A DNA stretch of 37,806 nucleotides from Rubrivivax sp. (lineage in GTDB: Bacteria > Pseudomonadota > Gammaproteobacteria > Burkholderiales > Burkholderiaceae_C): NCBI GenBank assembly GCA_018780805.1, contig JADMJD010000229.1:1-37806 (forward strand), given 5' to 3'. A program made the position numbers and the translations under genes. A model generated the notes under the pieces. That model made no database searches and was not told where the DNA came from. It saw nothing but the letters and a program-made list of their open reading frames with translations. Each line of letters starts with the position of its first letter. The stretch's first letter is position 1. This document shows positions 27,187-35,200 of this stretch, piece after piece.

Positions 27187-27211
27187 CTGAAGGTACCACG
27201 TTACCGTTCAG
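27187..27211 (-). terminator. Hairpin at the ccmI stop, possible attenuator before ppsR
   Basis: On the minus strand CTGAACGGTA and TACCTTCAG flank the 6-base loop ACGTGG. They give a 9-bp stem with one bulged base that overlaps the ccmI stop codon. It lies 88 bases before the ppsR start. No T-run follows, so it may lower read-through from the ccm operon or stabilise the ccm mRNA end rather than terminate fully. Confidence 0.35.
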
Positions 27212-28443
27212 TCGCGGACGCGATCGATCACCAGTTCGACGCTGCCGGACGACGCGCGGGGCGCGCTCTGGCCTTCCAGGTCGCCCGCCTGCGGCGTGGC
27301 GTTGCCGCTGCGCGAGATGCGTGCGCCGACCACCACCTGGGCAAATCCTGACAGCTTGAGCTGCGGCGCCATCGCGCTGCTGTCGTCGAGCTGGACCTGC
27401 ACCGGGCCGGCGCCGGCCGGCTGGCGCACGATGGCGAGCGGCATGCGCGGGCCTTCGGCGGCGCGGGCGAAGACGAACAAGGTGTCACCAGGCTGCAGGC
27501 GGCCCGCGAGGGCCGGCGCCAGCCGGACCGACACCACCAGCGGCGCGGCAGCGGGCGTGACGGCGGGGTTGGCCTCGGCAGGCGGGCCGGCCGGCGCAGT
27601 GGATGCGATCGCCGGCAGCCCGGCCGCGGCGCGTGCGTCGGCAATCGCCGGGTCCAGGCCGGAGGCAAACGGGCTGCCGGCCGGTGCCACGGTCTTGGCG
27701 CGGGTCCAGTGTTTCAGCGCGGTCTGCGGGTCGCCGCGTTCCATCGCTGCAGTGCCGGCCAGGGCCAGGGCCTTCAGGTGGTCGGGCTCCAGCGCCAGGG
27801 CCTGCAGCACCAGCTTCTCAGGTTCGCCGATCAGCGTGCGGCCCTGGGTCATGGCCAGCACGTCGGCGTAGTCGGCCAGCAGCTGGGCGTCGGGGGCCTG
27901 CCGTTTCAGGGCCTGGGCGTAGGCATCGCGCGACTCCGGGAAACGCTGCAGACCGCCATAGGCACGGGCCAGCAGCAGCCAGCCCGCCGGGTCCTCGGGC
28001 TGGGCCTTCATGCGGTCGGCCAGGCGTTGCACCAGGGCGTCCACGTCTTCGGCCGTGGCCTGCGCCGGCGCCTGGGCCAGCATGCCGTCCAATGCCGCGC
28101 GGTTGCCGAGCTGGCCGTACAGCAACACGGCCAGCGTCGGCACGGCCACCGCCAACACCAGGGCGCTGGCGTGGCCGCCGTGGGCGCGCACGGGCGTGTC
28201 GGCCACGCGGGTTTCGTCCAGCACACGCCGTTCCAGCTCGGCACGCGCGGCGGTGTGCTGGGCCGGCGCCAGGCGGCCAGCGGCCTGCTCGGCGTCGAGC
28301 TCGGCCACCTGCTCACGCAGCAGGCGCAGGTTGCTGGCGGCGGTGTTGTCGGCCACCAGCGTGGCCGGGCGCAGCAGCGGACGCAGCAGCACGCCCAGCA
28401 CCACCACCACCAGCGTGGTGGCCAGGATCCAGAACCACATCAT
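27208..28443 (-). CDS. ccmI: Cytochrome c maturation protein CcmI (TPR heme-lyase subunit)
   Basis: CcmI chaperones apocytochrome c to the CcmF/CcmH heme lyase. The 411-residue protein has an N-terminal membrane segment (MMWFWILATTLVVVVLGVLL), a second one near residues 92-110, and TPR-type helices between about 130 and 260 (WLLLARAYGGLQRFPESRDA and similar). An Ala/Pro-rich linker and a C-terminal periplasmic domain follow. It overlaps ccmH by four bases and ends the ccm operon. The paired ATG codons at 28443 and 28440 leave one residue of doubt at the start. Confidence 0.92.
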   Translation of the reverse strand: MMWFWILATTLVVVVLGVLLRPLLRPATLVADNTAASNLRLLREQVAELDAEQAAGRLAPAQHTAARAELERRVLDETRVADTPVRAHGGHASALVLAVAVPTLAVLLYGQLGNRAALDGMLAQAPAQATAEDVDALVQRLADRMKAQPEDPAGWLLLARAYGGLQRFPESRDAYAQALKRQAPDAQLLADYADVLAMTQGRTLIGEPEKLVLQALALEPDHLKALALAGTAAMERGDPQTALKHWTRAKTVAPAGSPFASGLDPAIADARAAAGLPAIASTAPAGPPAEANPAVTPAAAPLVVSVRLAPALAGRLQPGDTLFVFARAAEGPRMPLAIVRQPAGAGPVQVQLDDSSAMAPQLKLSGFAQVVVGARISRSGNATPQAGDLEGQSAPRASSGSVELVIDRVRD

Positions 28444-28898
28444 GTCGGGGGCGTTTCCAGCAGTTCGCGGGCACGCCGCTGTTCATCGGCGCTCAGCGCC
28501 GGCGTGTCGGGGCGGCGACGGCGCAGCATCGTCCACAACCAGGCCAGCATCGCCAGCAGCAGCACGAAGGGCCCGCCCCAGAGCAGCCAGGTGACGGGCT
28601 TGACCGGCGGGTTGTAGAGCACGAAGTCGCCGTAACGCTGCACCATGTAGTCGAGGATCTCGCGCTCGCTGCGGCCGGCCAGCAGCTGCTCGCGGATCTG
28701 GTTGCGCAGGTCGATGGCGAGGTCGGCGTGCGAGGCGGCGATGGTCTCGTTCTGGCACACCAGGCAACGCAGCTCGTGGGCGATCTCGAGCACCCGCGCT
28801 TCCAGCGCCGGGTCGGCGGCCAGCGGGCGGGCGGTTTGTGCGCCCAATGGCACAGCGGCGGCCCACAGCAGCACCAGGCTCAGCAGCAGCTTAGACAT
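28440..28898 (-). CDS. ccmH: Cytochrome c maturation protein CcmH
   Basis: CcmH is a membrane-anchored thiol protein that reduces or holds the apocytochrome heme-binding cysteines. The 152-residue protein has a signal peptide (MSKLLLSLVLLWAAAVPLGA), the active-site motif LRCLVCQN near residue 44, and one C-terminal membrane helix (about 104-122). Length matches the short CcmH form, with the TPR part encoded separately by ccmI. It overlaps ccmG by 8 bases and ccmI by 4. Confidence 0.94.
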   Translation of the reverse strand: MSKLLLSLVLLWAAAVPLGAQTARPLAADPALEARVLEIAHELRCLVCQNETIAASHADLAIDLRNQIREQLLAGRSEREILDYMVQRYGDFVLYNPPVKPVTWLLWGGPFVLLLAMLAWLWTMLRRRRPDTPALSADEQRRARELLETPPT

Positions 28899-29415
28899 CC
28901 AGCTCCTTCAGCAGCGGCAGCAGCTTGTCACGCAGCACCTCGGGCGTGATCGGCCCGATCTGTTTGTGGCGGATGACACCGGCACGGTCGATGATGAAGG
29001 TCTCGGGCACGCCATAGACGCCGTAGTCGATGCCGACACGGCCGTCGCGGTCGGCGACGATGGTGCTGTACGGGTCGCCGTGTTTTTGCAGCCAGGCCTG
29101 CGCGTCGGCAGGTTTGTCCTTGTAGTTCAGGCCGATCAGCTTCACACCTGGCGTGCGTGCCAGCTGCGTCACATAGGGGTGTTCGGCCAGGCAGGGCACG
29201 CACCAGGAGGCCCAGACGTTGAGCACCCAGACCTGGCCCTTCATCTGCGCCGCTGCCAGCTGCACGGCCGGGTCGGCCAGCGTGGGCAGGTTGAACGCGG
29301 GCGCCGGTTTGCCGACCAGCGGCGACGGCACCTCGCGTGGGTTGAGCTTCAGACCCACGCCCAGGAAAACCGCCAGCACCAGGAAAATGCCCAGCGGGAT
29401 CAGGTAACGCTTCAT
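28891..29415 (-). CDS. ccmG: Thioredoxin-like CcmG/DsbE
   Basis: CcmG is a periplasmic, membrane-tethered reducing thioredoxin that passes electrons to CcmH and apocytochrome c. The 174-residue protein has an N-terminal anchor ([20 protein letters not shown]) and the active site WCVPC near residue 71. The acidic GVYGVPETFIID cis-proline region fits the family. It overlaps ccmF by four bases and ccmH by eight. Confidence 0.95.
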   Translation of the reverse strand: MKRYLIPLGIFLVLAVFLGVGLKLNPREVPSPLVGKPAPAFNLPTLADPAVQLAAAQMKGQVWVLNVWASWCVPCLAEHPYVTQLARTPGVKLIGLNYKDKPADAQAWLQKHGDPYSTIVADRDGRVGIDYGVYGVPETFIIDRAGVIRHKQIGPITPEVLRDKLLPLLKELDV

Positions 29416-31403
29416 CGTGTCACGGCACCTTCGGGCAGGGCCGCCGTCTGTTGGCTGGTCTGCCGGCTGTGCAGCCGGTAGCGCCGGTCGGACACCGCCA
29501 GCAGGCCACCACAGGCCATCAACAGGCAGCCGCCCCAGATCCAGTTGACGAAGGGTTTGACGTACAGGCGCACGCTCCAGGCCCGGCCGCCGTCCAGCGG
29601 CTCACCCATCGAGACGTACAGGTCGCGTGTGAAGCCGCGGTCGATGGAAACTTCGGTCATCGGCATGCGGCTGACCGTGTAGACCCGCTTTTCGGGGTAC
29701 AGCGTGTCGACCTTGCGCCCGTCCTTGGACACCTCGAAAGTGGCGCGCACCGCGTTGTAGTTCGGGCCGCGCACATCCTGCAGGCCCGTCAGCTTGAACT
29801 CGTGCCCGCCGGCGCTGGCCGTGCTGCCGACCTCCATGCGCAGATCCTGCTCGGTCTGGTAACCGCCCACCAGCGCCACGCCGATGATGAACACGCCCAC
29901 GCCTGCATGGGCCAGCAGCATGCCGTACCAGCTGCCGGTCTGGGTGCGCAGGCGCGCGCCCCACAGGCTCAGCGGCTGGCCCTGCACGCGCTGCCACAGC
30001 GTGGTGGCGGCGGTGGCGATGATCCAGAACGCCAGCAGCAACGAAAAACCGACCATCGGGGTCCATTGGCCCATCAACAGCGGCGCCACCAGCGCGGCGA
30101 CGAAGCTGGCCGCGGCGGCCCAGCGCAGCTGCACCGCCAGTTCAGGCACCGAGGCCTTTTTCCAGCGCGCCAGCGGCCCCACGCCCATCAGGAAGAGGGC
30201 AGGCACCATCAGCGGCACGAACACGGCTTCGAAATAACTCGGGCCGACCGAGAGCTTGCCCAGGCCCAGAGCGTCCAGCACCAGCGGGTACAGCGTGCCC
30301 AGCAGCACGGCGGCGGTGGCCACCATCAGCAGCACGTTGTTGGCCAGCAGCATGGCCTCGCGCGAAACGGGTTCGAACACACCGCCGACGCCCACCTTGG
30401 GGCCGCGCCAGGCAAACAGCGCCAGCGAGCCACCGATCACGATGAACAAAAACGCCAGGATGAAGATGCCGCGTGTGGGGTCGGTGGCAAAGGCGTGCAC
30501 CGACGACAGCACGCCGGAGCGCACGAGGAAGGTGCCCATCAGGCTGAGCGAAAACGCCAGGATGGCCAGCAGCACCGTCCACATCTTGAAGCCGCCGCGT
30601 TTTTCCGTCACGGCCAGGGAGTGGATCAGCGCCGTGCCCGCCAGCCAGGGCATGAAGGACGCGTTTTCCACCGGGTCCCAGAACCACCAGCCGCCCCAGC
30701 CCAGCTCGTAATAGGCCCAGGCGCTGCCGAGTGCGATGCCCAGCGTCAGAAAGACCCAGGCCGCCGTGGTCCAGGGGCGTGACCAGCGCGCCCAGGTGGC
30801 GTCCAGCCGGCCCGACATCAGCGCGGCGATGGCAAAAGCAAAGGCCACGCTGAAGCCCACGTAGCCCATGTAGAGCAGCGGCGGGTGGAAGATCATGCCC
30901 GGGTCCTGCAACAGCGGGTTCAGGTCCCGGCCGTCGTTGGCCGCGGGCAGCAGGCGCTCGAAGGGGTTGGAGGTGAACAGCGTGAACAGCAGGAAACCGA
31001 CGCTGATCAGGCCCATCACGCCGATCACCCGCGCCACCATCACGTCGGGCAGCTGGCGTGAACGCAGTGCCACGGCCACCGTCCAGCCGGCCAGGATCAG
31101 GCCCCACATCAGGATGGAGCCTTCGTGGTTGCCCCAGACGGCGGTGACCTTGTAGTAGACCGGCAGCGCGGTGTTGGAGTGCTCCGCGGCGAGCATCACG
31201 GAAAAATCGCTCTGCACGAAGGCGTAGGTCAGGCAGCCGAAGGCCAGCACCAGCAGCAAAAAGTGCAGCAGGGCCGCCGGCCGCGCCAGCGCGATCCAGC
31301 CGGCGTGGCCACGCCAGGCACCGATGAGTGGCAGCGCGCTCTGCGCCAGCGCCGCGACGGCCAGCGCCAGGATCAGCGCAAAGTGGCCCAACTCGGGGAT
31401 CAC
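29412..31403 (-). CDS. ccmF: Heme lyase subunit CcmF
   Basis: CcmF is the large membrane component that transfers heme from CcmE to apocytochrome c. The 663-residue polytopic protein has the tryptophan-rich WWD heme-binding segment [18 protein letters not shown] near residue 235. Conserved residues around FTSNPFERL and [15 protein letters not shown] carry a heme-ligand His. Length is normal. It overlaps ccmE (ATGA) upstream and ccmG downstream, within the ccmABCDEFGHI operon. Confidence 0.97.
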   Translation of the reverse strand: MIPELGHFALILALAVAALAQSALPLIGAWRGHAGWIALARPAALLHFLLLVLAFGCLTYAFVQSDFSVMLAAEHSNTALPVYYKVTAVWGNHEGSILMWGLILAGWTVAVALRSRQLPDVMVARVIGVMGLISVGFLLFTLFTSNPFERLLPAANDGRDLNPLLQDPGMIFHPPLLYMGYVGFSVAFAFAIAALMSGRLDATWARWSRPWTTAAWVFLTLGIALGSAWAYYELGWGGWWFWDPVENASFMPWLAGTALIHSLAVTEKRGGFKMWTVLLAILAFSLSLMGTFLVRSGVLSSVHAFATDPTRGIFILAFLFIVIGGSLALFAWRGPKVGVGGVFEPVSREAMLLANNVLLMVATAAVLLGTLYPLVLDALGLGKLSVGPSYFEAVFVPLMVPALFLMGVGPLARWKKASVPELAVQLRWAAAASFVAALVAPLLMGQWTPMVGFSLLLAFWIIATAATTLWQRVQGQPLSLWGARLRTQTGSWYGMLLAHAGVGVFIIGVALVGGYQTEQDLRMEVGSTASAGGHEFKLTGLQDVRGPNYNAVRATFEVSKDGRKVDTLYPEKRVYTVSRMPMTEVSIDRGFTRDLYVSMGEPLDGGRAWSVRLYVKPFVNWIWGGCLLMACGGLLAVSDRRYRLHSRQTSQQTAALPEGAVTR

Positions 31404-31867
31404 TGGCGGGCTCCCATCTGCTGCTGCAGCGACGGCATCTGCCCCTGCTTGGCCTTGGCCAGCGCGTCGGCGGCTTCGGGCGGCATGTAGTTTTCGTCGT
31501 GTTTGGCCAGCACCTGCTCGGCCACGAAGACACCGTCCGGCCCCAGCTTGCCCTGTGCCACCACGCCTTTGCCCTCCTGGAACAGGTCGGGCAGCATGCC
31601 GGTGTAGCTGACGGGCACGGTCTTGGCGGTGTCGGTGACCACAAAGCGCACCGTCAGCCCGTTCGGATCGCGCTGCAGGCTGCCGGCTTCGACCAGGCCG
31701 CCCACGCGGAAGGCGCGGTCGCGCGGTGCTTCCTTGGACGCCACCTGCGTGGGGCTGAAGAAAAACACCAGGTTGCTCTGGAAGGCGTTCAGCACCAGGG
31801 CGGTGGCGACTCCGAGCGTGGCGACGCCGGCCAGGATGGCCATGGCGCGCTTGTGACGGGGTTTCAT
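31400..31867 (-). CDS. ccmE: Heme chaperone CcmE
   Basis: CcmE binds heme covalently in the periplasm and carries it to CcmF. The 155-residue protein has an N-terminal membrane anchor (about residues 9-28). The beta-barrel domain contains the motif HDENYMPPE with the heme-attaching histidine, preceded by [17 protein letters not shown] chose the ATG at 31867 because it overlaps ccmD's stop by four bases and gives the usual length. An upstream frame reading to 32116 is a shadow of ccmD and ccmC. Confidence 0.95.
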   Translation of the reverse strand: MKPRHKRAMAILAGVATLGVATALVLNAFQSNLVFFFSPTQVASKEAPRDRAFRVGGLVEAGSLQRDPNGLTVRFVVTDTAKTVPVSYTGMLPDLFQEGKGVVAQGKLGPDGVFVAEQVLAKHDENYMPPEAADALAKAKQGQMPSLQQQMGARQ

Positions 31868-32022
31868 GTGTCGATCTCCGAAAACAGTGCCTTGCGACGC
31901 TGGCGCAGGCTCCAAAGTTCCAGCCCGATGACCAGGGCGGTCATGCCGAACGAACCCCAGACGTACAAGCCGTAGCCGCCCATCGCGAGGAAGTCGTCCA
32001 GGCTCTTCCAGTACAGGTTCAT
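31864..32022 (-). CDS. ccmD: Small membrane protein CcmD
   Basis: CcmD is a small membrane peptide needed to release holo-CcmE from the CcmABC complex. This 52-residue frame reads [20 protein letters not shown], continues with one hydrophobic segment (about residues 21-37), and ends in a basic stretch LRQRRKALF. The MGGYGLYVW region followed by a helix and an RR-rich tail is typical. It overlaps ccmC by four bases (ATGA) at its start and ccmE by four at its end, so it fits exactly between them. Confidence 0.93.
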   Translation of the reverse strand: MNLYWKSLDDFLAMGGYGLYVWGSFGMTALVIGLELWSLRQRRKALFSEIDT

Positions 32023-32771
32023 GTGGCGGGCTCCTGCGGCAGGTGGGCTGTGGTCCAGGCCGCGCCCCGTTCACGTTCCAGGATGATGCTGCGCACACGC
32101 GCAAACACCACCGCAAAACAATAGGCCCAGAAGGCCAGCGCCATCACCAGCATGGCCTCCAGCATCACGGCGGCCATCGACGAGCCCTTGGTGACGCTGA
32201 CCGAGGCCCCCTGGTGCAGCGTGTTCCACCACTTCACCGAGAAGTAGATGATGGGCACGTTGACCACGCCGACGATGGCCAGCAGGGCCGACGCGCGGTC
32301 GGCGCGGCGTTCGTCCTCGATCGCGCCGCGCAGCGACAGGTAACCGATGTAGAGGAACAGCAGGATCAGCTCCGACGTCAGCCGCGCATCCCAGACCCAC
32401 CAGGTGCCCCAGGTGGGTTTGCCCCAGAGCGCGCCCGTCCACAGCGACAGCAGCGTCATCAGTGCGCCGGTGGGCGCGATGGCCTGCGCCAGCATCGCGC
32501 CCAGGCGCGCGTTGAAGACCAGGCCCATCGCCGCCCAGAAGGCCATCGCGACGTAGAGCACCATGGACATCCACGACACCGGCACGTGGATGAAGATGAT
32601 GCGGTAGCTCTCACCCTGCTGAAAGTCGGTGGGCGCCACGGCCAGGCCGAGCCACAGGCCGTAGGCCGCCAGCACCACGGCCGCCGCCGCGCACCAGGGG
32701 ATCAGCCGGCCGGCGAGCGCGTGAAAGCGCTGCGGCGCAGCGTAATAGAACCAGGAAAAGCGGCCCATCAT
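32019..32771 (-). CDS. ccmC: Heme-delivery protein CcmC
   Basis: CcmC binds heme and loads it onto CcmE. The 250-residue protein has about six membrane helices. It carries the WWD motif [17 protein letters not shown] near residue 121 and the conserved [12 protein letters not shown] segment with one heme-ligand His. It starts at one of two adjacent ATG codons (32771 or 32768). A 59-base gap (32772-32830), the only sizeable one in the operon, separates it from ccmB. That gap shows no clear promoter or hairpin. Confidence 0.96.
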   Translation of the reverse strand: MMGRFSWFYYAAPQRFHALAGRLIPWCAAAAVVLAAYGLWLGLAVAPTDFQQGESYRIIFIHVPVSWMSMVLYVAMAFWAAMGLVFNARLGAMLAQAIAPTGALMTLLSLWTGALWGKPTWGTWWVWDARLTSELILLFLYIGYLSLRGAIEDERRADRASALLAIVGVVNVPIIYFSVKWWNTLHQGASVSVTKGSSMAAVMLEAMLVMALAFWAYCFAVVFARVRSIILERERGAAWTTAHLPQEPAT

Positions 32772-32830
32772 GTGCCTGTCAGCGGCGCTCCGTGTGCAAC
32801 ATTGAATTGTGACGCATGTGGCTCTCTATA

Positions 32831-33514
32831 TCAGTCGATACTTATACGTAGAGCTGCCGCGGCGGCCAGCGGTGCGCCGAACAGCGCCAGTGCCAACAAA
32901 GCCCCCAGCAGCGACAGGTGCCCGCCGGCGTCCAGGCCCGCGCCCACGGCTTCCACCGCGCCGGCCCCGAAGATCAGCACCGGTGTCACCAGCGGCAGCA
33001 CCAGCAGCGACAGCAGCACCGCCGCGCCACGCACGCCCACGGTGAGCGCCGCGCCGATGGCGCCAACCAGGCTGAGCACCGGCGTGCCCAGGGCCAGCGA
33101 CAACACCAGCATGCCGACCTGATCGGCCGGCAGCCCGTATTGCAACGCCAGCACCGGGGCCACCACCACCAGCAGCGCACCCGACACCAGCCAGTGCGCC
33201 GCCACCTTGGCCAGCACCAGCAGGGCCAGCGGCGTGCTGGACAGCAGCAGCTGCTCCAACGTGCCGTCGGCCGCGTCTTCGGCAAACAGCCGCGGCATCG
33301 ACAGCATGGCCGCCAGCAGGGCCGCCACCCAGACCACGCCCGGGCCCATGCGCTGCAGCAAGGTCGGCTCGGGGCCGATGCCAAGCGGGAACAGGCTGGC
33401 CACGATGACAAAAAAGACCGCCGCGCCCAGGGTGTCGGCCTGGCGCCGCTGGGCGAGTTTCAGGTCGCGCAGGAACAAGGCCTGCAGGGTGGCGGTCGTG
33501 CTGGCGGCCTTCAT
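32831..33514 (-). CDS. ccmB: ABC transporter permease CcmB
   Basis: CcmB is the membrane subunit of the CcmAB ATPase that releases holo-CcmE from CcmC. The 227-residue protein has about six hydrophobic segments and family features FLRDLKLAQRRQADTLGAAVF at the N-terminus and LFAEDAADGTLEQLLLSSTPL. The start at 33514 overlaps the ccmA stop by four bases. Length is normal for CcmB. Confidence 0.95.
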   Translation of the reverse strand: MKAASTTATLQALFLRDLKLAQRRQADTLGAAVFFVIVASLFPLGIGPEPTLLQRMGPGVVWVAALLAAMLSMPRLFAEDAADGTLEQLLLSSTPLALLVLAKVAAHWLVSGALLVVVAPVLALQYGLPADQVGMLVLSLALGTPVLSLVGAIGAALTVGVRGAAVLLSLLVLPLVTPVLIFGAGAVEAVGAGLDAGGHLSLLGALLALALFGAPLAAAAALRISID

Positions 33515-34137
33515 GGTGTGTCCAGCGACACGGTGACCTGGTTGGCCTGGCCGTCCACCGGCACCGGTTGGTGGCTGGTCAGCACCACCACACCGCCGCT
33601 GGACAGGCGCCGCTGCACCAGGCCGGCCAGCCAGGCCGTGGCCACGGTGTCCAGCGCGTTGAAGGGTTCGTCCAGCACCCAGAGCGGGCGCTCGGCCGCC
33701 AGTGCCAGCCGCGCCAGCACCACCCGGCGCCGCTGGCCGGCCGACAACACGCGGGCCGGCAGGCGCTCGCGGCCGCTCAGGCCGGCCTCGGCCAGCGCGG
33801 CAGTGACCTCGGCAGGGGTCGGCTGGTCGCCGCCCAGGCGGGCGATGGCCTGCAGGTTTTCCAGCGCGCTCAGGTCGTCCTTCAACGAGGCGGCGTGGCC
33901 CAGCCAGGCCAGGGCGCGGTGGAAGTCCTCGCGTTGGGGGGCCAGCGGCTGGCCCTGCCACAGCACCTGGCCTGCGGCCGGCGAACTCAGGCCCACCAGC
34001 ATGCGCAGCAGCGTGGTCTTGCCCGCGCCATTGGCACCCGTGACACGCAGCAGCTGCCCCGGCGCAGCCGTCAGCGACAGGCCCGAGAACAGCACGCGGC
34101 GGCCGCGGCGGGCCTCGAGATCCTGGACGGTCAACAC
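33511..34137 (-). CDS. ccmA: ABC transporter ATPase CcmA
   Basis: CcmA is the ATPase partner of CcmB. The protein has Walker A GANGAGKTT, an ABC signature LSAGQRRRV, Walker B PLWVLDEPFNALD and the H-loop LTSHQP. I start it at the GTG at 34135-34137 (VLTVQDLEARRG), giving 208 residues, the usual CcmA size. A TTG at 34197 would add 20 residues with no homology-like content. No strong ribosome site precedes either. It is the first gene of ccmABCDEFGHI and divergent from crtE, sharing 162 bases of upstream DNA. Confidence 0.93.
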   Translation of the reverse strand: MLTVQDLEARRGRRVLFSGLSLTAAPGQLLRVTGANGAGKTTLLRMLVGLSSPAAGQVLWQGQPLAPQREDFHRALAWLGHAASLKDDLSALENLQAIARLGGDQPTPAEVTAALAEAGLSGRERLPARVLSAGQRRRVVLARLALAAERPLWVLDEPFNALDTVATAWLAGLVQRRLSSGGVVVLTSHQPVPVDGQANQVTVSLDTP

Positions 34138-34183
34138 GGCGGCGACTCTACACCGGCGGTCTGAAGCCGGGCTGAACCGCGTC

Positions 34184-34197
34184 CTGATCCGGGTCAA
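34184..34197. promoter_or_regulatory. FNR-like dyad between ccmA and crtE
   Basis: CTGATCCGGGTCAA matches the FNR box TTGAT-N4-ATCAA at 8 of 10 defined positions. It is about 47 bases upstream of ccmA's GTG and about 7 bases upstream of the crtE -35 hexamer. Low-oxygen control by an FNR-type protein would make sense for both genes, but the match is imperfect. Confidence 0.35.
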
Positions 34198-34203
34198 GCG
34201 GGC

Positions 34204-34231
34204 TTGACACCCCGGGCCTGAGTGTCAGAAT
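34204..34231 (+). promoter_or_regulatory. crtE promoter
   Basis: A perfect -35 hexamer TTGACA (34204-34209) is followed after 16 bases by CAGAAT (34226-34231), 4 of 6 matches to TATAAT. The -10 lies inside the first PpsR operator, so bound PpsR would exclude RNA polymerase. The bchC promoter has the same spacer length and the same overlap. Confidence 0.65.
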
Positions 34232-34240
34232 CAAATGACA
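34223..34240. promoter_or_regulatory. PpsR operator 1 of crtE
   Basis: TGTCAGAATCAAATGACA is an exact TGT-N12-ACA site with extended TGTCA...TGACA arms, the strong form of the PpsR/CrtJ consensus. It covers the crtE -10 region. Confidence 0.85.
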
Positions 34241-34248
34241 CTTTGATG

Positions 34249-34266
34249 TGTATTGTGAAACTGACA
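34249..34266. promoter_or_regulatory. PpsR operator 2 of crtE
   Basis: TGTATTGTGAAACTGACA is a second TGT-N12-ACA site, weaker in its left arm. Its centre is 26 bp from the centre of operator 1, a distance suited to cooperative binding. It lies downstream of the predicted crtE transcription start, 33 bases before the start codon. Confidence 0.78.
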
Positions 34267-34299
34267 CTGGGGCGCCCGCGCCTTGGCCGGAGGACGTCG

Positions 34300-35193
34300 A
34301 TGGAAACCTTGTCCCGGATCGAGCATGCCTTGCAGGCCGCGGTGCAGCTGGCCGAGGCGCCCGGCAGCCCGCCGCGCCTGGCCGCTGCGATGCGCCACGC
34401 GGTGTTTCCGGGCGGTGCCCGCATCCGGCCCCAGCTGTGCCTGGCCGTGGCCCGCGCCTGCGGCGACGACGACCCCGGCCTGACCGACGCCACCGCCGCC
34501 GCGATCGAGCTGCTGCACTGCGCCTCGCTGGTGCACGACGACCTGCCTTGTTTCGACGATTCCCCGCTGCGGCGTGGCCAGCCCGCGGTGCATGCCGCCT
34601 TTGGCGAGCGCCTGGCGGTGCTGGGCGGTGACGGCCTGATCGTGCTGGCCTTCCAGGTGCTGGCGATGGGCGGCACGCGCTCCCCGTTGCGCCTGCCGCG
34701 GCTGATGGCCACGGTGGCCCACGGCGTGGGCGCGCCCCATGGCATCACCGCCGGCCAGGCCTGGGAATGTGAGCCGCGGGTGGCGCTGTCGGACTACCAG
34801 CGCGCCAAGACCGGGGCGCTGTTCGCCGCTGCCACGATGGCCGGCGCCGAAGCGGCCGGGGCACCGGGTGACACCTGGCGCGCGCTCGGCGAGTGGCTGG
34901 GCGAGGCCTACCAGGTGGCCGACGACGTGCGTGACGTGATGGCCGACCCGGTGCAGCTGGGCAAGCCGGTGGGTCGCGACCGGGCGCTGGGCCGGCCGAG
35001 TTCGGCCACCGAGCAGGGGCTGGACGGGGCCATCGCCCATTTCGACCGCCTGGTGGCCTGTGCCATCGAAGCCGTGCCGCCTTGCCGCGGCGCGCCACAA
35101 CTGCGCGCCCTGGTGCACGCCGAAGGTGAGCGCCTGGTGCCACGCGCCTGGGGCCATCGGGCGCGCCGGCTGGCCGTGCCGGCCGCGGGTTGA
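34300..35193 (+). CDS. crtE: Geranylgeranyl diphosphate synthase CrtE
   Basis: CrtE makes geranylgeranyl diphosphate, precursor of carotenoids and of the bacteriochlorophyll tail. The 297-residue protein has the first aspartate-rich motif DDLPCFD (Asp80, Asp81, Asp86) followed by RRG, and the second motif DDVRD (208-212). Both are intact for Mg2+-diphosphate binding. The ATG at 34300 has a GGAGG site 7 bases upstream. An in-frame start at 34222 would lie inside the operators. It is transcribed from the PpsR-flanked promoter and followed by crtF after 7 bases. Confidence 0.95.
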   Translation: METLSRIEHALQAAVQLAEAPGSPPRLAAAMRHAVFPGGARIRPQLCLAVARACGDDDPGLTDATAAAIELLHCASLVHDDLPCFDDSPLRRGQPAVHAAFGERLAVLGGDGLIVLAFQVLAMGGTRSPLRLPRLMATVAHGVGAPHGITAGQAWECEPRVALSDYQRAKTGALFAAATMAGAEAAGAPGDTWRALGEWLGEAYQVADDVRDVMADPVQLGKPVGRDRALGRPSSATEQGLDGAIAHFDRLVACAIEAVPPCRGAPQLRALVHAEGERLVPRAWGHRARRLAVPAAG

Positions 35194-35200
35194 CCTGCGC

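Noticed and set aside
32772..32830. Promoter or small gene between ccmB and ccmC
   Set aside because: The 59-base gap is relatively AT-rich, but shows no open frame with a ribosome site, no clear hairpin and no good promoter hexamers.
34222..34299. Upstream start for crtE
   Set aside because: It would overlap the promoter and both PpsR operators. The ATG at 34300 has a strong GGAGG site and gives a family-typical N-terminus.
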